This document shows, piece after piece, positions 11,431 to 23,509 of a DNA stretch of 64,000 nt. Below the pieces are notes generated by a model. It did no database searches. It saw nothing but the letters and a program-made list of their open reading frames with translations, and was not told where the DNA came from. The DNA lies in assembly GCF_040954835.1 (NCBI RefSeq), contig NC_090716.1:10349775-10413774 (forward strand), given 5' to 3'. Within the stretch, counting starts at the first letter, position 1. Each line of letters opens with the position of its first letter. Position numbers and translations under genes: made by a program. This DNA is from Lepisosteus oculatus (Eukaryota > Chordata > Actinopteri > Semionotiformes > Lepisosteidae).

Positions 11431-14025
11431 GGATTGTATTAAAAACAAATAAGTGTAGGTACCTTCAGAAGTAGAGAAACACCTACACCCACAAGATTGA
11501 GACAAGCAGTAAAACCTGTGTGATGGGTTATCGAAATCCTAGACAACTTTTCAACATACTATACTTTAACTAACTATATTTACAGTATATAGATTTCCTT
11601 TGTGTAATATTGTGACTAATTATATTTACAGTATATAGTTTTCCAGTGTATTGTAGGTCTTACAAACTCCAGTACTTCAGACCTAACACTGCACTATAAA
11701 ATATTAAGGCATACCTGGACTAGTCTGGACTTTACCTACTACCAAACAAGAGTAAAGAATTAAAATCTGCTATTTAAGAATTATTACTCACTGAATATGT
11801 CCTAAACAATTGCATGGATTTCATTTATCATTGTGATACTAGGTACAGTATGATAAGTGGGGTACACTTGTAAGTTGCTTGCCTTTAACAAAAAAATGTC
11901 TTTTTTGTGATATGCTCCTGGCAGAACTAAAGATTGGAGTTGTTTGCCTGTGTCTTATAGCACCAAGAGTACTATTATAGGGTTTCTGTTTAATGTCAGG
12001 CAGACAGATTAATTGAACTAAACATTGACCACCAGTGTTGCTTTTTTCCATGTCAAGTGTCTTTAACCAGTCATACTGTATTGTGTACTAAACATTTAAT
12101 TTCTAGTTTGATTTTTAAATCTTCATTAGCTGAAATACATAAATCATCGCAGTGGCTGGCGACAGGTCACATGTTTTAATTGCCTTCAACTTAACCTTCT
12201 AAAAGACCTGCCAAATTTGAACAGCATTAATAAACGCCTACACAGCCCTTGAAATTATGCCAAAAGATGGAGTTTAGTAGAAAAAAAACATGCTTTCTTT
12301 ATTCTTGTTTCACCTCACTTCCCTTTCTCTCAAATCCTGACCTATTGTGTTTGATTGATTCACTATTCTCCTGGGTGGAAATGGTGGAAATGTTAACGAA
12401 ACCCCTTGTTGAATGTAAGCACTACCATGTTCCCTTTGGCATGCAAACAGATTTTGTTAAATTTCCTGTTCACTGACTTTCTTTGAAATTGTTCCTCATT
12501 AGCACAGATGACTATTTACTGTGCTGCATATCCTTAAAACTAAACCAGCTGGCATTTGGCTTTCATATCCAATACAATAGATTTCCATGGGTTTCTTTTA
12601 AAGCACTGCTCAATATAGCATTAGACTTTATTACAGAATGTATTTTATGAAAAAGAAGGTGTCAGAATCCTAGATCATTTTCATGAAGCAATATTAAAAT
12701 CAATATTCATCAGAAGAATCATGCCAAAGTATAAGCCACATTACAATAGGGAATAGTGAAAATACCACAGAAGAGGTTTACAGACAGTACAACTGAGCAA
12801 TCAACAAATTTTAAATACCATTGAGCTAAGACCCCACGGATAATGGACTCAAAGCACTTTCATGCATTAATGTGAAGCTTCTGAATTGACACAAAACTAA
12901 AAATGTCCCAGAAAACAAAAAGACAAGAAGCCTTACTAAATGAAGAAATTGCACTGTAAGGGGTAAGCAAAATTCAATCACAATCCTAACCTGATGCACG
13001 TTTGCAAGCAAAACACAATAGATTATAACTGATTTTTTTTAAATTGTGAGTGGTTCACTATGACTTCATTGTCCATTTTTTATTTACTATAAATCATAAG
13101 CAGTACAACTTACTTACTGCAGCTACACTTATCCTGTTGCCTTAATAATGATACAGCTATATGCCTGCTTCTGCTACAAATTCAATTTCCTGAGATACTG
13201 ATAGAGCTAATAGTAATAAATGCGTCTCTTAACCCATAGCAGTACTTTTTTTTTAAATCCAATGCTTTCATGAGAGCCTTCATTTCATTTTAGTAAGTGT
13301 TCAGGTGTGATGAAAAGTTTTGTTTTCATACAGAAGGATAATCTAATAAATGCACTTGAGACATGTCTCTACTGCTTCATATTAAATCTGTCAAATTTAA
13401 AAATGAAAACGAGTCATTCTTAACATATAAACATGACAGTCAAATGAACAATGAACATGAGATGTGCTTATTTTAAATAATAAAATATTAAATAGCAATA
13501 TTAAGTAAATACGTAAAATATTTTTATTATTCTAACATATGTTAAAATAACACCTTTTAATTCTTTAAGTGGCAAGCCATGTCATTTTTTTTTAATAGCC
13601 AAATTATTTTTTGTAGACCATTCTCTCCCAATATGGCATGACCAGCTGCCAGCCAGTATTGTTTGCTGCAGTGAAGACAATTTACAGACCTGAGAAGTGA
13701 ATTCTTAAGCCATCTGCCTCTCTTCACATTGCAAAGCAAGTTGTTTATTTTGTGACATGCAGTTCTGCAATTTGTGGGTGTATTTTCTCTGTGCATGTGT
13801 TTGTCATACGGTTTAATCTTAATTCTCTGTTATGTTGAGTCTTTTAACCTGAGAAGATTAGGGACAAGACACCTTTGGTGCCTCACCTTTTATATTATAT
13901 TTGGCAATCTGTCATTAAGTGCATTTAGCTCTTGAAAATGTAATAAAAATCACTTGGAATTGTATGCCATTTTATATTATTATTAAAATAATAATTTGTT
14001 GCAGTTTTCATCCACATTTTTATGT
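11431..14025. other. Non-coding interval
   Basis: AT-rich intergenic DNA between CYP2R1 and the LINE remnant. It contains a short local duplication (ATATTTACAGTATATAG at about 11576 and 11616). I see no gene, and the short open frames here have no protein-like features. Confidence 0.5.
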
Positions 14026-14029
14026 CAGA

Positions 14030-14980
14030 GATGGAATTAGTGAGAGCAGAGACAGCCACATAGAAGTCAGGCTTGGCATGGATTTCTATGAGTATCATCA
14101 GCATAGAAATGATCATTTAGACCAGGTGATCTTAATAGCTGACCAAGTGGGGGTCCAGGATTGATCCCTGAGGAACGCCAGACTTAACGAGTCCAATTTC
14201 AGAGTTAAAGCCACCAAGAGAGAGAAAGTGACAGTGGTCAGTGAGGTAAGACTTTAAAAAACCATTTAAGAGCAGTGTCAGTAACAGCAAACACATTCTC
14301 CCGAAAAGAAAGTGAGATATCAATGTTAACAGTGTCAAAAGCAGAACTGAGGTCAAGAATAATTAGGATAGAAACCAGAAGAAGATCATTAGTGACTTAA
14401 CCAGAGCAGTTTCTGTGCAGTGAAGTTGTTGGAAACCAGATTCGAGGGGTTCAGAGAGGTTTTCTGCGAAGCGATGGTTATTTAACTGAATTGTAACAGC
14501 GTGTTCCAAGAAAGTTTAAGTTGGAAATACGGCAAAAATTGTTTAGGATGTCCAGAGCCATATTTATTTTTTTGGCACAGGGTTAACAGCAGCAGGTTTA
14601 AAGATCACAGGTACCGCACCAGTGCTCAAGAATTCATTTATTATGGTGAGGAACAATGGGTCAGAGAGTAGTGAACCAGGATTGAAATAAAGCAGTGAGA
14701 ATGGGATCTAAAAGGCAGGCGGTGGATTTCATATGCGAAAGTCAGTTAACTGAGGCATGCAGAGTCAAGCAGAGAGAAACTAGAGAGAAGAGAACCAGTA
14801 AAGCTGGACAAGCAGGGAGAAGTCATGGAGAGAATGTGATGCCAGATATTGTCAATCTTGGAGCTAAAAAACTCTAAGAATGTCTTACAAAAGTTAGGAT
14901 GAGGCAGGTAATGTGGTGGGGCAGTTTGGCTTTAGCAGTCTGTTGATGGTGGAGAATAGGTGTCTAGGTTAGTTATGTTA
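14030..14980 (-). mobile_element. L2/CR1-group LINE reverse transcriptase remnant
   Basis: On the minus strand, in order, are decayed reverse-transcriptase blocks. They are an N-terminal part like LLKPNCP (about 14930), DILNNFCRISNLNFL (about 14570-14529), motif A LDLSSAFDTV (about 14360-14330), motif B SGVPQGSILDP (about 14182-14150) and the catalytic YADD (14105-14094). Frame changes and stops separate them, so it is a dead, 5'-truncated fragment. The order and spacing match non-LTR retrotransposon polymerases of the L2/CR1 group. The exact family is an inference. Confidence 0.85.
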
Positions 14981-17900
14981 TGTTAGTTTTCAATGATCTA
15001 CTGTATGAGGCAATCAGAATGAGTCAGTTTTAAGTAGTTCTAACAAGGAGCCATTTTATACAGTAGTTTCAAAGAAAAAATACATACAAAGTAATCCAAG
15101 ACATACCGTTTCCCCCAAATGTAAGCATACCCCTGATGAAATAGGAACAATAAACATTAAATAAAGATTTGCTGACTGGATAATGTTTCTGGTATTAATT
15201 AAAAAATATATTATATAATAATCCTAATAGCTTTGAACAGAGCATAGTCATATTCGTCCATGTGACTTAAATAATTCAAGTTAAAAAAATACATTTAGAA
15301 TCACATTTATTCACACTCTTCTAGTATTGTGTAAGTCCACCTCTGGTGCAGGGGATTTGGAGAGGCTGTTGCTTTTGGATTTACAGTCACCTCCAAACCA
15401 CTTGTTTCACAGCTCATGGTAGCAAGATTGTGTCCTAATCCTGGCAGTGTGGTTACTATATAAGTAGTCTTAAACGTATTAGTAATGAAAACTATAGTGG
15501 AAAGTATTAGGTTACACATTTTATCAATCTTTTTATAGTTTTTTCATTTATTACGTCCATCTATAACCTGGGTGAAACAGGAAACCTTTGGAGGTGGAGG
15601 CCTCTCTACAGTTCAGGAGTCTGCCTCTGCTCTTCCAAATTATATACAACAGTAACATTAGTAGAGGATACTTTGAGGTGTAAATAAATGTGAACCAATA
15701 GGTTTCTGGAATTTGATTTTGTATCACAAATATGAATTTGTTGTCTGTACTGATACTATGGTTAAATTTTAACAATTATAACAATTTAAGTGAGGTATTA
15801 TCCAATCTGGAACCTATTCTGCTATATGAAATTTTTGCTCCTATTTAACCACGAGTACAAATAAATCTGGGAGCAACTGAAAATGCTGCTGAGGACCTGA
15901 AGCACATTCGTCTCAGAAAAAAGACTGATGTGGAACATCTAAAACATAACGTCCCAGCACATACACAGATAATACTTTGTCAACACAATTGTTTGTATCT
16001 AAAGTTAAGCTGCACTTATTAGGAACCCATATATAAAGTCTAATTACCTCTTGTGCCAGAGAGCCGGATCTGTATAGTATTTTTTTTCCATTTTTAAGGT
16101 CTGACTGTAGTTCTGGCATATGTAAATATTAATCCCATCACAACTCAAGTCTGCAGGTGCACAAATGTTAAACATTTTAAACTGATGAAAGAAACACAAT
16201 AGAAAGAGCACATGTACACACAGATTGATTTGTGATTGGTAAACATTCCACTTTGGGACTCGGACTGATTAGATTTTGAGAGTGATTGATCAGAGAGTTT
16301 GCTACAAAGGCTTAAGAGCTGCATGCAGCTTGTTTTTTAAAGGAAATTGTAATTAAGACCATGCAGAGGTCTTGGGCCATGAGCACTTAAGAGTGAAAGA
16401 TAAGGTTAATTGCAGCATGCCAGCCTCTACAGATGTTACTGTCATATACTGCTGGTTATGCTATATTGTTTAAAACCACATTTAAAAGGTAGAGTAGATA
16501 GATTTCACTTCCGTATCTATCAGTTACTGTATATGTTTGATCAATCACAGCTATCTATTGTATATAACTAAATTCACACTACAATAATGTTTAAATATTT
16601 TTGATCAGTTATCTGAATTTATAAAGTTGGCAAAATGCACACAGAGATTTAGTCCTGTTTAAGACCATAGGGAATTAGCATTAGATTCCCTACTTCAGAA
16701 TTGCATTGAGCAGTTCACTGCTGTTTTTAAGACTACAGCACAGCTTACCCACATTGTAAGATTTATTATTGGATTTTACCAAGAGCTATGAAAAACAAAT
16801 TGAATGGATGAACAGTTACATATTGCATGTTTTTTTGTTGTTTCAAGAGTGTATTAACAGTTCTATATGTACCTATAAGGGATATATACTGTACATTTAT
16901 ATTGCATCATCCATCAAAATAAGCTTACTATGCTTATTTTACATTGGAAAAATGACTTCTGATACAGTAGTTCAATAAAAATGTAAATAATGTATAGTGC
17001 TGTTTAATTGAGCATTCTGGATGAATCAGGTAAGACTTTAAAGCTTCATTGTTGAACATCTGCGTTGCAAAATCAGGAATTAAGTGAATATTGTAGGAAA
17101 TAAGTTTTGAATAAGACTCATAGTGGCTAATTCTAATACAGAATAACAAGCAGAGGTTAAGTCCTTTGTAGCAGCAATGCTCCCTATCTGAGCCTCTGAT
17201 TCTGATGTAGCCTGTTTTTTCTGAAGCTAGATTTACTGGAAAACCGCTTCCGCTGTCATTTGGAACAGAAAACGTACTGCAACATTTGTTTCATTGAATT
17301 ACATTGCAGATTCAGAAAGAACACGTTGTCTTTGCACACAGAGTTAGCATACAAAGATACCACAGAGCATGCTTGCAAAAATAAAAAGAAAACAAGCACT
17401 TATGTATAAATGCTTTTTAAAAGAAATTATGTAAATGTAAAATAATCAAATACTTATTATTTGACAAGATGAAAAGATATTCCTCAATAAAAATAAACAA
17501 AAAACCCAGATACACAGCTTTAGCCCTTTTTTATGAATGAGGGAAGTAAAATACTTATTTCATTCATAAGACTCTGACATCACTTCAGATCGAGAAAACA
17601 TCTTTAAGAATAAGGCAATAATGTCCATTTGGGAGGATAGAAGGATACAAAAATAAGAATAGCTGGAAAAGGTTACAGTATTGACTTTAAAAATGTCTTC
17701 ATTAAATGTATCTTCTTCTTTAATGCCAGATGCAATATATTTCATTGAGAAATAGTCATATCCATTTCTTCCTCTCCATGAATATATATAATAATTTTGC
17801 CTCTTTTATCCTTACTTAAAGGACATATTGTCTATTAAAAATGATACATAAATTGATTTTTTATTTTGATTTAGTTAAAAGAAAAAAAGTGCACTATTCA

Positions 17901-19370
17901 ATTTTTATACATATAACATATATTAAAAATGAATGTATGTAATTGTCAGATAAGGCACAAGAAACAAAACATTTGCATATGTTTATGTAGTGTCAATATT
18001 CAACAAACAAGCTTGTTCACCGATTTATATTTATTGAAAATTGTAAATGTATGTTTAGATTATGTCTGATCGACACTTTCATTGAGAAGAGTTTAGACAT
18101 TCAAAGGAATTTCCTAATGATAAGACTGTTATTATGTTTTCAGTTTATCCTTAATAACCTCTTTGTACAACTGGTCACTTACTGAAATCCTAAAACAGCT
18201 TGCAGGCAAATTAACAGGGAAAATCTACTTCATTTTATGCATCTCAGTGAGCTGCTATGTGCTCTCATTCAGGAATTGTATATAGGCTGGAAACATAACT
18301 CTAAAAACAGGCTGTTACTAGTTTCCCTAAAGAATGGGTTCTGGACATACTGCACAATAGAATTACATCTTAAATAAAAATAAAGGAATTAGTTTTTATA
18401 TACCTCCAGTTTACATCACGCTCCAGCAGAGCCTGGATGCCTGCCTGTGTCTAATTCATGTGATTTACTAGTTCTGTCATCTGCTTAGTTCAATAGCACT
18501 AAAAGGCTCATCCACACTAATGGGGTTCTTGTGTGACGCAGAGGAAGCTTTTCTGCTGGAATGCTTTATGATACACTCCCCAATAATGAAAAATAAAAGG
18601 AATTAGATGATACCACTCAAAAACAGCTTTATAATTGGCTTAAAACTATTCACATTGTCTGCTGTATAGATATGCATTAGAACTACTAAGGATTAATGCA
18701 ATTCAAGTAGATAACTGTGAAGAATTATAAGATACATGTTTTCTCAAAACGTTAAGTAATAATAATTCTACAAATATACTTACACACCACCATTGAAAAC
18801 TCCAACAAGAACAGAACTACAGAAGCTCCGAGTTACACTCAAAGTAGATTATTTCACGTAAAAAAATTATGTACTGTTAATAATAGACAAAATATGTTAC
18901 CACTAATACTATGCTGTAGTTTAAACCTACATAAAAGAGCTTAATTTCTATCCACTTGACAAAGTGTGATTTTAACTATTTCAGATACTAAGCAGTAAGA
19001 ACATCCTCAGTTGTGGTCCCATATTCAAAAATACACTGAAATACAATTTGTGCACACTGCTGCTTCAAACAAGTCAGTGAGCAGCCTGCTTGTATCGATG
19101 AGTATGGATATCTGAATGTGCGTCTGCAGTATGCTATGCTCCACAGCAGATGGCTCTGCTAGCAAGTGCTACATCTAGTGCTTATTGATTTGGCATTTGA
19201 AAAATAGCATGCAATGTTACTTTTTTGGAAACCTATAAAATATTTATTGCATTGGATGATTTCCACGGTCGTTTATTTGATTTGCTCCTGTTTAATTAAT
19301 GATCTCAAGGTAAATTTAGATATCAAATGGTTCAAATGACTGGCAGATTTTGTGAATGGAGCACTTAGTG
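14981..19370. other. Non-coding interval between LINE remnant and CALCA
   Basis: I see no gene. Bases about 16230-16440 lack repeat features and hold several homeodomain/HNF-like ATTA motifs (TAATTAAGACC, GGTTAATTGCAGC). They read like a possible conserved non-coding element, but this cannot be tested without alignments. The remainder is AT-rich. Confidence 0.4.
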
Positions 19371-19379
19371 ACTAAAGAA

Positions 19380-19535
19380 TGACGTAATCTGAGTGCCATA
19401 TCCCTTGTTAGTGTGGCAGATCCAAGAGATGGGCGTCGATTGGCTGGCCTTTGCAGTCGAAGGCTGTGGTTGGCTGATGGATGATAATTAAACACCTACA
19501 CAGTGGATACACAAACCTGTCTCATACATATATAG
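19380..19535 (+). promoter_or_regulatory. calca: CALCA promoter with CRE-like site, CCAAT and TATA boxes
   Basis: TATATAG lies at 19529-19535 and places initiation near 19560. Upstream are an inverted CCAAT (ATTGG, 19439-19443) with a second related GTTGGC near 19470, and a CRE-like TGACGTAA at 19380-19387. Mammalian CALCA is known to respond to cAMP through a CRE, so the match is plausible. Its use here is inferred from position and motif only. Confidence 0.65.
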
Positions 19536-19559
19536 GGATGTACACCTTAACTGCATGCA

Positions 19560-19641
19560 GCAGAATCAAGAGTTGGTCTACCACTTGAAAGACGTCAACC
19601 TTACCAGTTTTCTCAGAGGAAGATCTGATAATCAAGACAAG
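19560..19641 (+). other. calca: CALCA exon 1 (5' UTR)
   Basis: The non-coding first exon is predicted from the TATA box about 30 bases upstream and a consensus donor CAAG|GTAAGC at 19642. CALCA genes normally begin with a non-coding exon. The 5' end is approximate. Confidence 0.75.
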
Positions 19642-20573
19642 GTAAGCATTTTGTCTAAGCTTTTCTTTATATTGTGATGTACAAAGTATAATACACACCA
19701 TTTTTGGTTCTATGACTTGATGTTATGATAGACAAAATGCTACAGTATATGACAAGCCACTTTTATTGCAGAAAATATTCACGTTGTGTGCTATACATTT
19801 CAACTGATAAAACAGAATTAAGTTTCAGATTTGAAGAGTTTACATTTGTAGGGCTACAGTCAGTTATTGTGTATCTGTGGAAGAAAATATTTTTCAATAC
19901 AGCACATGTCCTGAGAAAACAGCCTGTAGTTCATTAGAGTAATGCGCATAATCCCAGTGGGAGGCTTAAAAGAATCAATAATCTTGATGATACTGCTAAT
20001 GCAATATTCCACTCTTCCTAGCATCAAAACCTGCAAGAACCATTTGGTCTTGAAAGCTGTTAAATTTCTCTTTCTCTCAGTTATGGAGAAAAAAGTTAGA
20101 AACAATGCTGTACTCTATAGGTTCTCTCTGCTTGTCTTTCACTCGTAAAGCACAATTAAAATACTTTAATGCTTCAGCTTTGAAGTATAAAAAGAATACA
20201 GAAATGATCATACCATAGAGTAACAGACTGTTTAACATCAAAAAGTGCCAGCCTTTCTTTAAATGGTAAGCACATACTAGCTTTATCCTAATATAGAAAT
20301 GATAGATGACTTGATAAACAGTCAACACTCTAGAAGACATTTTTACAGATAAAACTATTTAACCAAGTTTGGTTGCCTTGCTTGTACACTTTCCTAGAAC
20401 TGAATAAAGCAATTGTGAGAAGTTAATTTCTCATTTCTCAGTATTTCAGGAATACCTGTAAAGTTAATTAGCAAACATCTTTATCTGCATTTATTAAAGA
20501 TCCTGTTAATGACCCATGAAATTCCAAGTGTTTTTTTTGGAATATATATACAGTAACTGTATCTCCACTATAG

Positions 20574-20665
20574 GGAACAATGGTTATGTTGAAGATCTCT
20601 GCTTTCCTTGTCACCTATGCCTTGGTTATATGTCAGATGTACAGCTCACAAGCAGCTCCAGCCAG
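20574..20665 (+). CDS. calca: CALCA exon 2 (start codon, signal peptide)
   Basis: The acceptor CTATAG precedes 20574. ATG at 20580 opens a 28-codon segment ending AAPA plus two bases (phase 2). The donor is CCAG|GTGAGA. The hydrophobic core [13 protein letters not shown] followed by SSQA-AP predicts cleavage near residue 25. Confidence 0.95.
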
Positions 20666-22498
20666 GTGAGAATCGATGTACTGAAATATACACATTCAAG
20701 AACAGCATAAGCATTATTGAACTTAGAAAGTAAGTAGCCTAGATCTGGAAAATGTTAAGGGAATTGCTTGTCTGCTTTTAAATGTTGAACCTGAACATAA
20801 ATGATGGGATTCACAGTTTGGCAGTATGTGTTTGATAATTTCTAGATAAAAAAAGAATTTTCAGATTGTCTTATGGATACACCTACTTAGGCTTGTACCC
20901 TATTCAACATCATGGACATAGACAGCAACTATCGACCAGAGAAAACTTGAGAAAAATTGATCTCCCTAGTCATGATTTAATATACAGTACATAATGTAAA
21001 TTACTGTAGAAGACTTAATAACGTAAAAAAAATTAAAATTGATTTAAGTGAAAAAGAAAGCCTAATTATGGCAAGTGCATTTTCACAGAACACATTTACA
21101 AAATTAAAAAAAAATGTAAGTAATTTATTCAGTAAGGTTAATAACATAAAACACAATAAGTCACTGCACACTCATAGTGCTTGCTACAATATTGATTTTC
21201 CCATAAATTCTTACTTGGCTACCTCTCAACTTTTTAAAATGGAATACTTTTAGCAGATTGTTGTGTTGTTGGCTGAGATCCCTTTTAACAGGAGCCAGTT
21301 CCTTTTAGCATTAACAATGTTCTAACCAAAATTGCTGTTTCTAATCTTACGGTGGTAATGTTCAGCCATTCTAATCAGCATCATTAACTATTTGCCAGCA
21401 GACCTGGTTTAGAGTCAATGACAGACCGTGTCACACTCAGCGACTATGAAGCTCGGAGGTTACTCAATGCTTTAGTAAAAGAATTTGTGCAAATGACAGC
21501 AGAAGAACTGGAGCAACAAGTGAATGACGGAAATAGGTATGAATTTTTTTATAGCTCTTTGCTAACTTTGTTAACTTATTCATACTAAAGTACATAATGA
21601 GCATAAATTCTGTTAAGATCATATTTGCAGTTTCAAACCAATATATTTGCCTTTTTGTTTTTGTGCAAAATAGCCAGAACATTAACTTGACTAAGACATT
21701 TTCAACGGTCAAATGCTATTTGTTTAACTTTTATTCTTTTCATGCTGTTAAGAAAAAAAACTGCACAGCTTCCTAAAGCAGTTTGTGCTTCAGATTTGTG
21801 ATTAAAATGTTCAGGATGTAGAGGTATGTGTTCATAATTTAGATGTTCGATAATGCACAAGGAAGGAATAAAAATAATGCCATTTAATTCTCTGTCCTAT
21901 TCATTTTTTGTCTGCATGGAATAATTTTATTTTACAAACAATTTTAGAGAGCTTGTTTGCCTGCTGAGAGCCTCAAGTATAGAATGCCTAAGGGAATGGA
22001 TGCATGATCTCATTTATTCCAAGAAGAATGGTGTGCATGAAAAAAAAACATGTCAATGTTCTTGAAGCCAAAACAAAATTAAAGGGACAAAGGCATGATT
22101 ATTGTAATTTTCCCTACCCTTTAGACATGCATTTTGTAGAATAGAAACCAGAGTGATGGTAACAAGGAGACGGTGCATGATACTGTATTTGCCTGTGATG
22201 GGAGAAGGTGTCTAGCTTTAATGGAGAAACTGAGCATGCATGTGCATGCACTTCTTTTTTTATTATGAGCTTGTCTCTGCATGTTGTCTTTTTCTACAGC
22301 CTGGATAGACCTATTTCCAAGCGCTGCTCCAATCTGAGTACTTGTGTCCTGGGCAAACTGTCGCAGGAATTGCACAAATTGCAAACTTTCCCTCGCACTG
22401 ACGTCGGAGCAAGCACGCCTGGCAAGAAAAGAAGCGTTGCGAGCGGGCTGGAAAATGAACGCTATGCAAACTATGGAGAAACATTTGACAGCATCTAA
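20580..22498 (+). CDS. calca: Preprocalcitonin (CALCA exons 2-3-4 product)
   Basis: Precursor of calcitonin, the calcium-lowering peptide hormone secreted in fish by the ultimobranchial gland. The CDS is 20580-20665, 21402-21536 and 22300-22498, giving 420 nt and 139 aa. Residues 1-25 form a signal peptide ([16 protein letters not shown]...). A propeptide follows to Lys81-Arg82. Mature calcitonin is residues 83-114: 32 aa, with a Cys83-Cys89 ring (CSNLSTC) and C-terminal Pro. Gly115 donates the amide and K116-K117-R118 is the cleavage site. A 21-residue C-terminal peptide ends in FDSI. The mature region is strongly fish-like but has Phe at position 22 (TFPRT), where salmon has Tyr. No disruption is seen. 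Exon 4 is the calcitonin choice of an alternatively processed transcript. Confidence 0.97.
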
Positions 22499-23509
22499 GA
22501 ATCTTACTTTCCTTCTTCCCGCTCCCTTCCTTTTTTTTTTAATCTTGATGCATGTGGATCGACCCTGCTTGATTGATTTAAAGCCCTGATTGCATACCTT
22601 GTTAGTTTCTTTTTGACCCCGTTGATTTGGCAGAGAATCTTACTAGAAAGATACATAATTCAATTAAACACCAAACAGTATTTAAAAAAAAAACAAACAC
22701 ACCGAAGATTAGTTTAAAACAACTGTTTCCTTCAGGTCGTATTTTTTCTGATAACGTAATATTGCTTGACTTCTCTGGTAATAACAATAGTCATAACAAC
22801 GAGAATCTTAAGAATAATAAATGCTTCTTTCATGCGTGACTATGTTTCTTGTTTAATAAACTTATTTTTCTACCAGGAAAAATTCTTTCTCCTTTATTTA
22901 AGTGTAAATAATATGAATATGTATGCAAAATGAGTTTACAGTTGGCCATTTAAAAACAGGGAGTTATTCAAAGTCAAACTATGATCTTATAGTGGTATTT
23001 AACTGAAGTAGCAAACAGTGCACCTCACAGTAAGCTAACAAATTACAGAATAGGGTCCTCTAGATCCTCAAGATGGCTTTCAGGTAAGATTTATGTATTA
23101 TATAAATAATTTGTTTTGAAATGAATCCTGTAAATTAAAAAAATGAACAAATTTAAACAAATCAATATAAACTTATATGTTAGTTGTAGTACATGTGCTG
23201 ACTCTTATATTTGATTCAACATACTTTATACAAGGAATGTTTTTAAAAGTTGGCTTGGTATTGGATTTCATCATCTTGAAACTGTGCTAGCCTATGATTT
23301 CCTCTCAGAAAGCAAACAGCTGATCCTTGTTTTCCCTTTCTTAAAGCAGCGTTACAGCACAGAAACGAGCCTGCAATACAGCCACATGTGTCACTCACCG
23401 CTTGGCAGATTTCCTGAGCAGATCAGGAGGCATGGGCAACAGCAACTTTGTGCCAACCAACGTGGGATCCAAAGCATTTGGGAGGCGAAGGAGAAACATT
23501 CAAATGTGA
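20580..23509 (+). CDS. calca: Prepro-CGRP (CALCA exons 2-3-5 product)
   Basis: Precursor of calcitonin gene-related peptide, a neuropeptide and vasodilator. The CDS is 20580-20665, 21402-21536 and 23350-23509, giving 381 nt and 126 aa. It shares its first 73 residues with preprocalcitonin. Exon 5 contributes SVTAQKR, cleaved after Lys79-Arg80, then mature CGRP at residues 81-117. That is 37 aa, starting [15 protein letters not shown] with a Cys82-Cys87 ring and ending GSKAF. Gly118 is the amide donor, a tetra-Arg cleavage site follows, and the tail is NIQM. All intron phases are 2, so exons 4 and 5 are interchangeable in frame. This is the neuronal splice form in mammals; the tissue pattern here is inferred. 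Confidence 0.97.
21402..21536 (+). CDS. calca: CALCA exon 3 (shared propeptide)
   Basis: It encodes [20 protein letters not shown] and onward to DGN plus two bases of Ser74. The acceptor is a tandem CAGCAG at 21396-21401. Using the first AG (exon from 21399) would insert one Ser before Arg29. The second is preferred because fish and human precursors read directly into Arg here. The donor is AATAG|GTATGA. Confidence 0.94.
22234..22283 (+). promoter_or_regulatory. calca: GCATG (Rbfox-type) cluster before calcitonin exon 4
   Basis: GCATG motifs lie at 22234-22238, 22238-22242, 22244-22248 and 22279-22283, three of them as full TGCATG. The last ends 17 bases before exon 4. In mammals, Fox-1/Fox-2 binding to UGCAUG upstream of and within CALCA exon 4 represses its inclusion and favours CGRP in neurons. 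The position here matches the upstream element. I do not see a GCATG near +45 inside exon 4. Confidence 0.6.
22300..22880 (+). other. calca: CALCA exon 4 (calcitonin terminal exon with 3' UTR)
   Basis: The acceptor TTTTTCTACAG precedes 22300. Coding runs to the TAA at 22496-22498 and the 3' UTR to about 22880. The poly(A) signal AATAAA is at 22856-22861. This internal poly(A) site makes exon 4 the terminal exon of the calcitonin mRNA. It is skipped, together with its poly(A) site, for CGRP. The UTR also has a TGCATG near 22548. Confidence 0.93.
22856..22861 (+). terminator. calca: Calcitonin-mRNA poly(A) signal
   Basis: A canonical AATAAA lies 358 bases after the calcitonin stop, followed by T-rich sequence (TTATTTTTCT). 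It is the alternative, exon 4-associated poly(A) signal. Confidence 0.85.

Noticed and set aside
14132-14356. Apparent small membrane protein on the minus strand
   Set aside because: The SGVPQGSILDP motif shows it is part of the dead LINE reverse transcriptase, not a host gene.
22602-22839. Short open frames after the calcitonin stop
   Set aside because: They lie in the exon 4 3' UTR, before its AATAAA signal.
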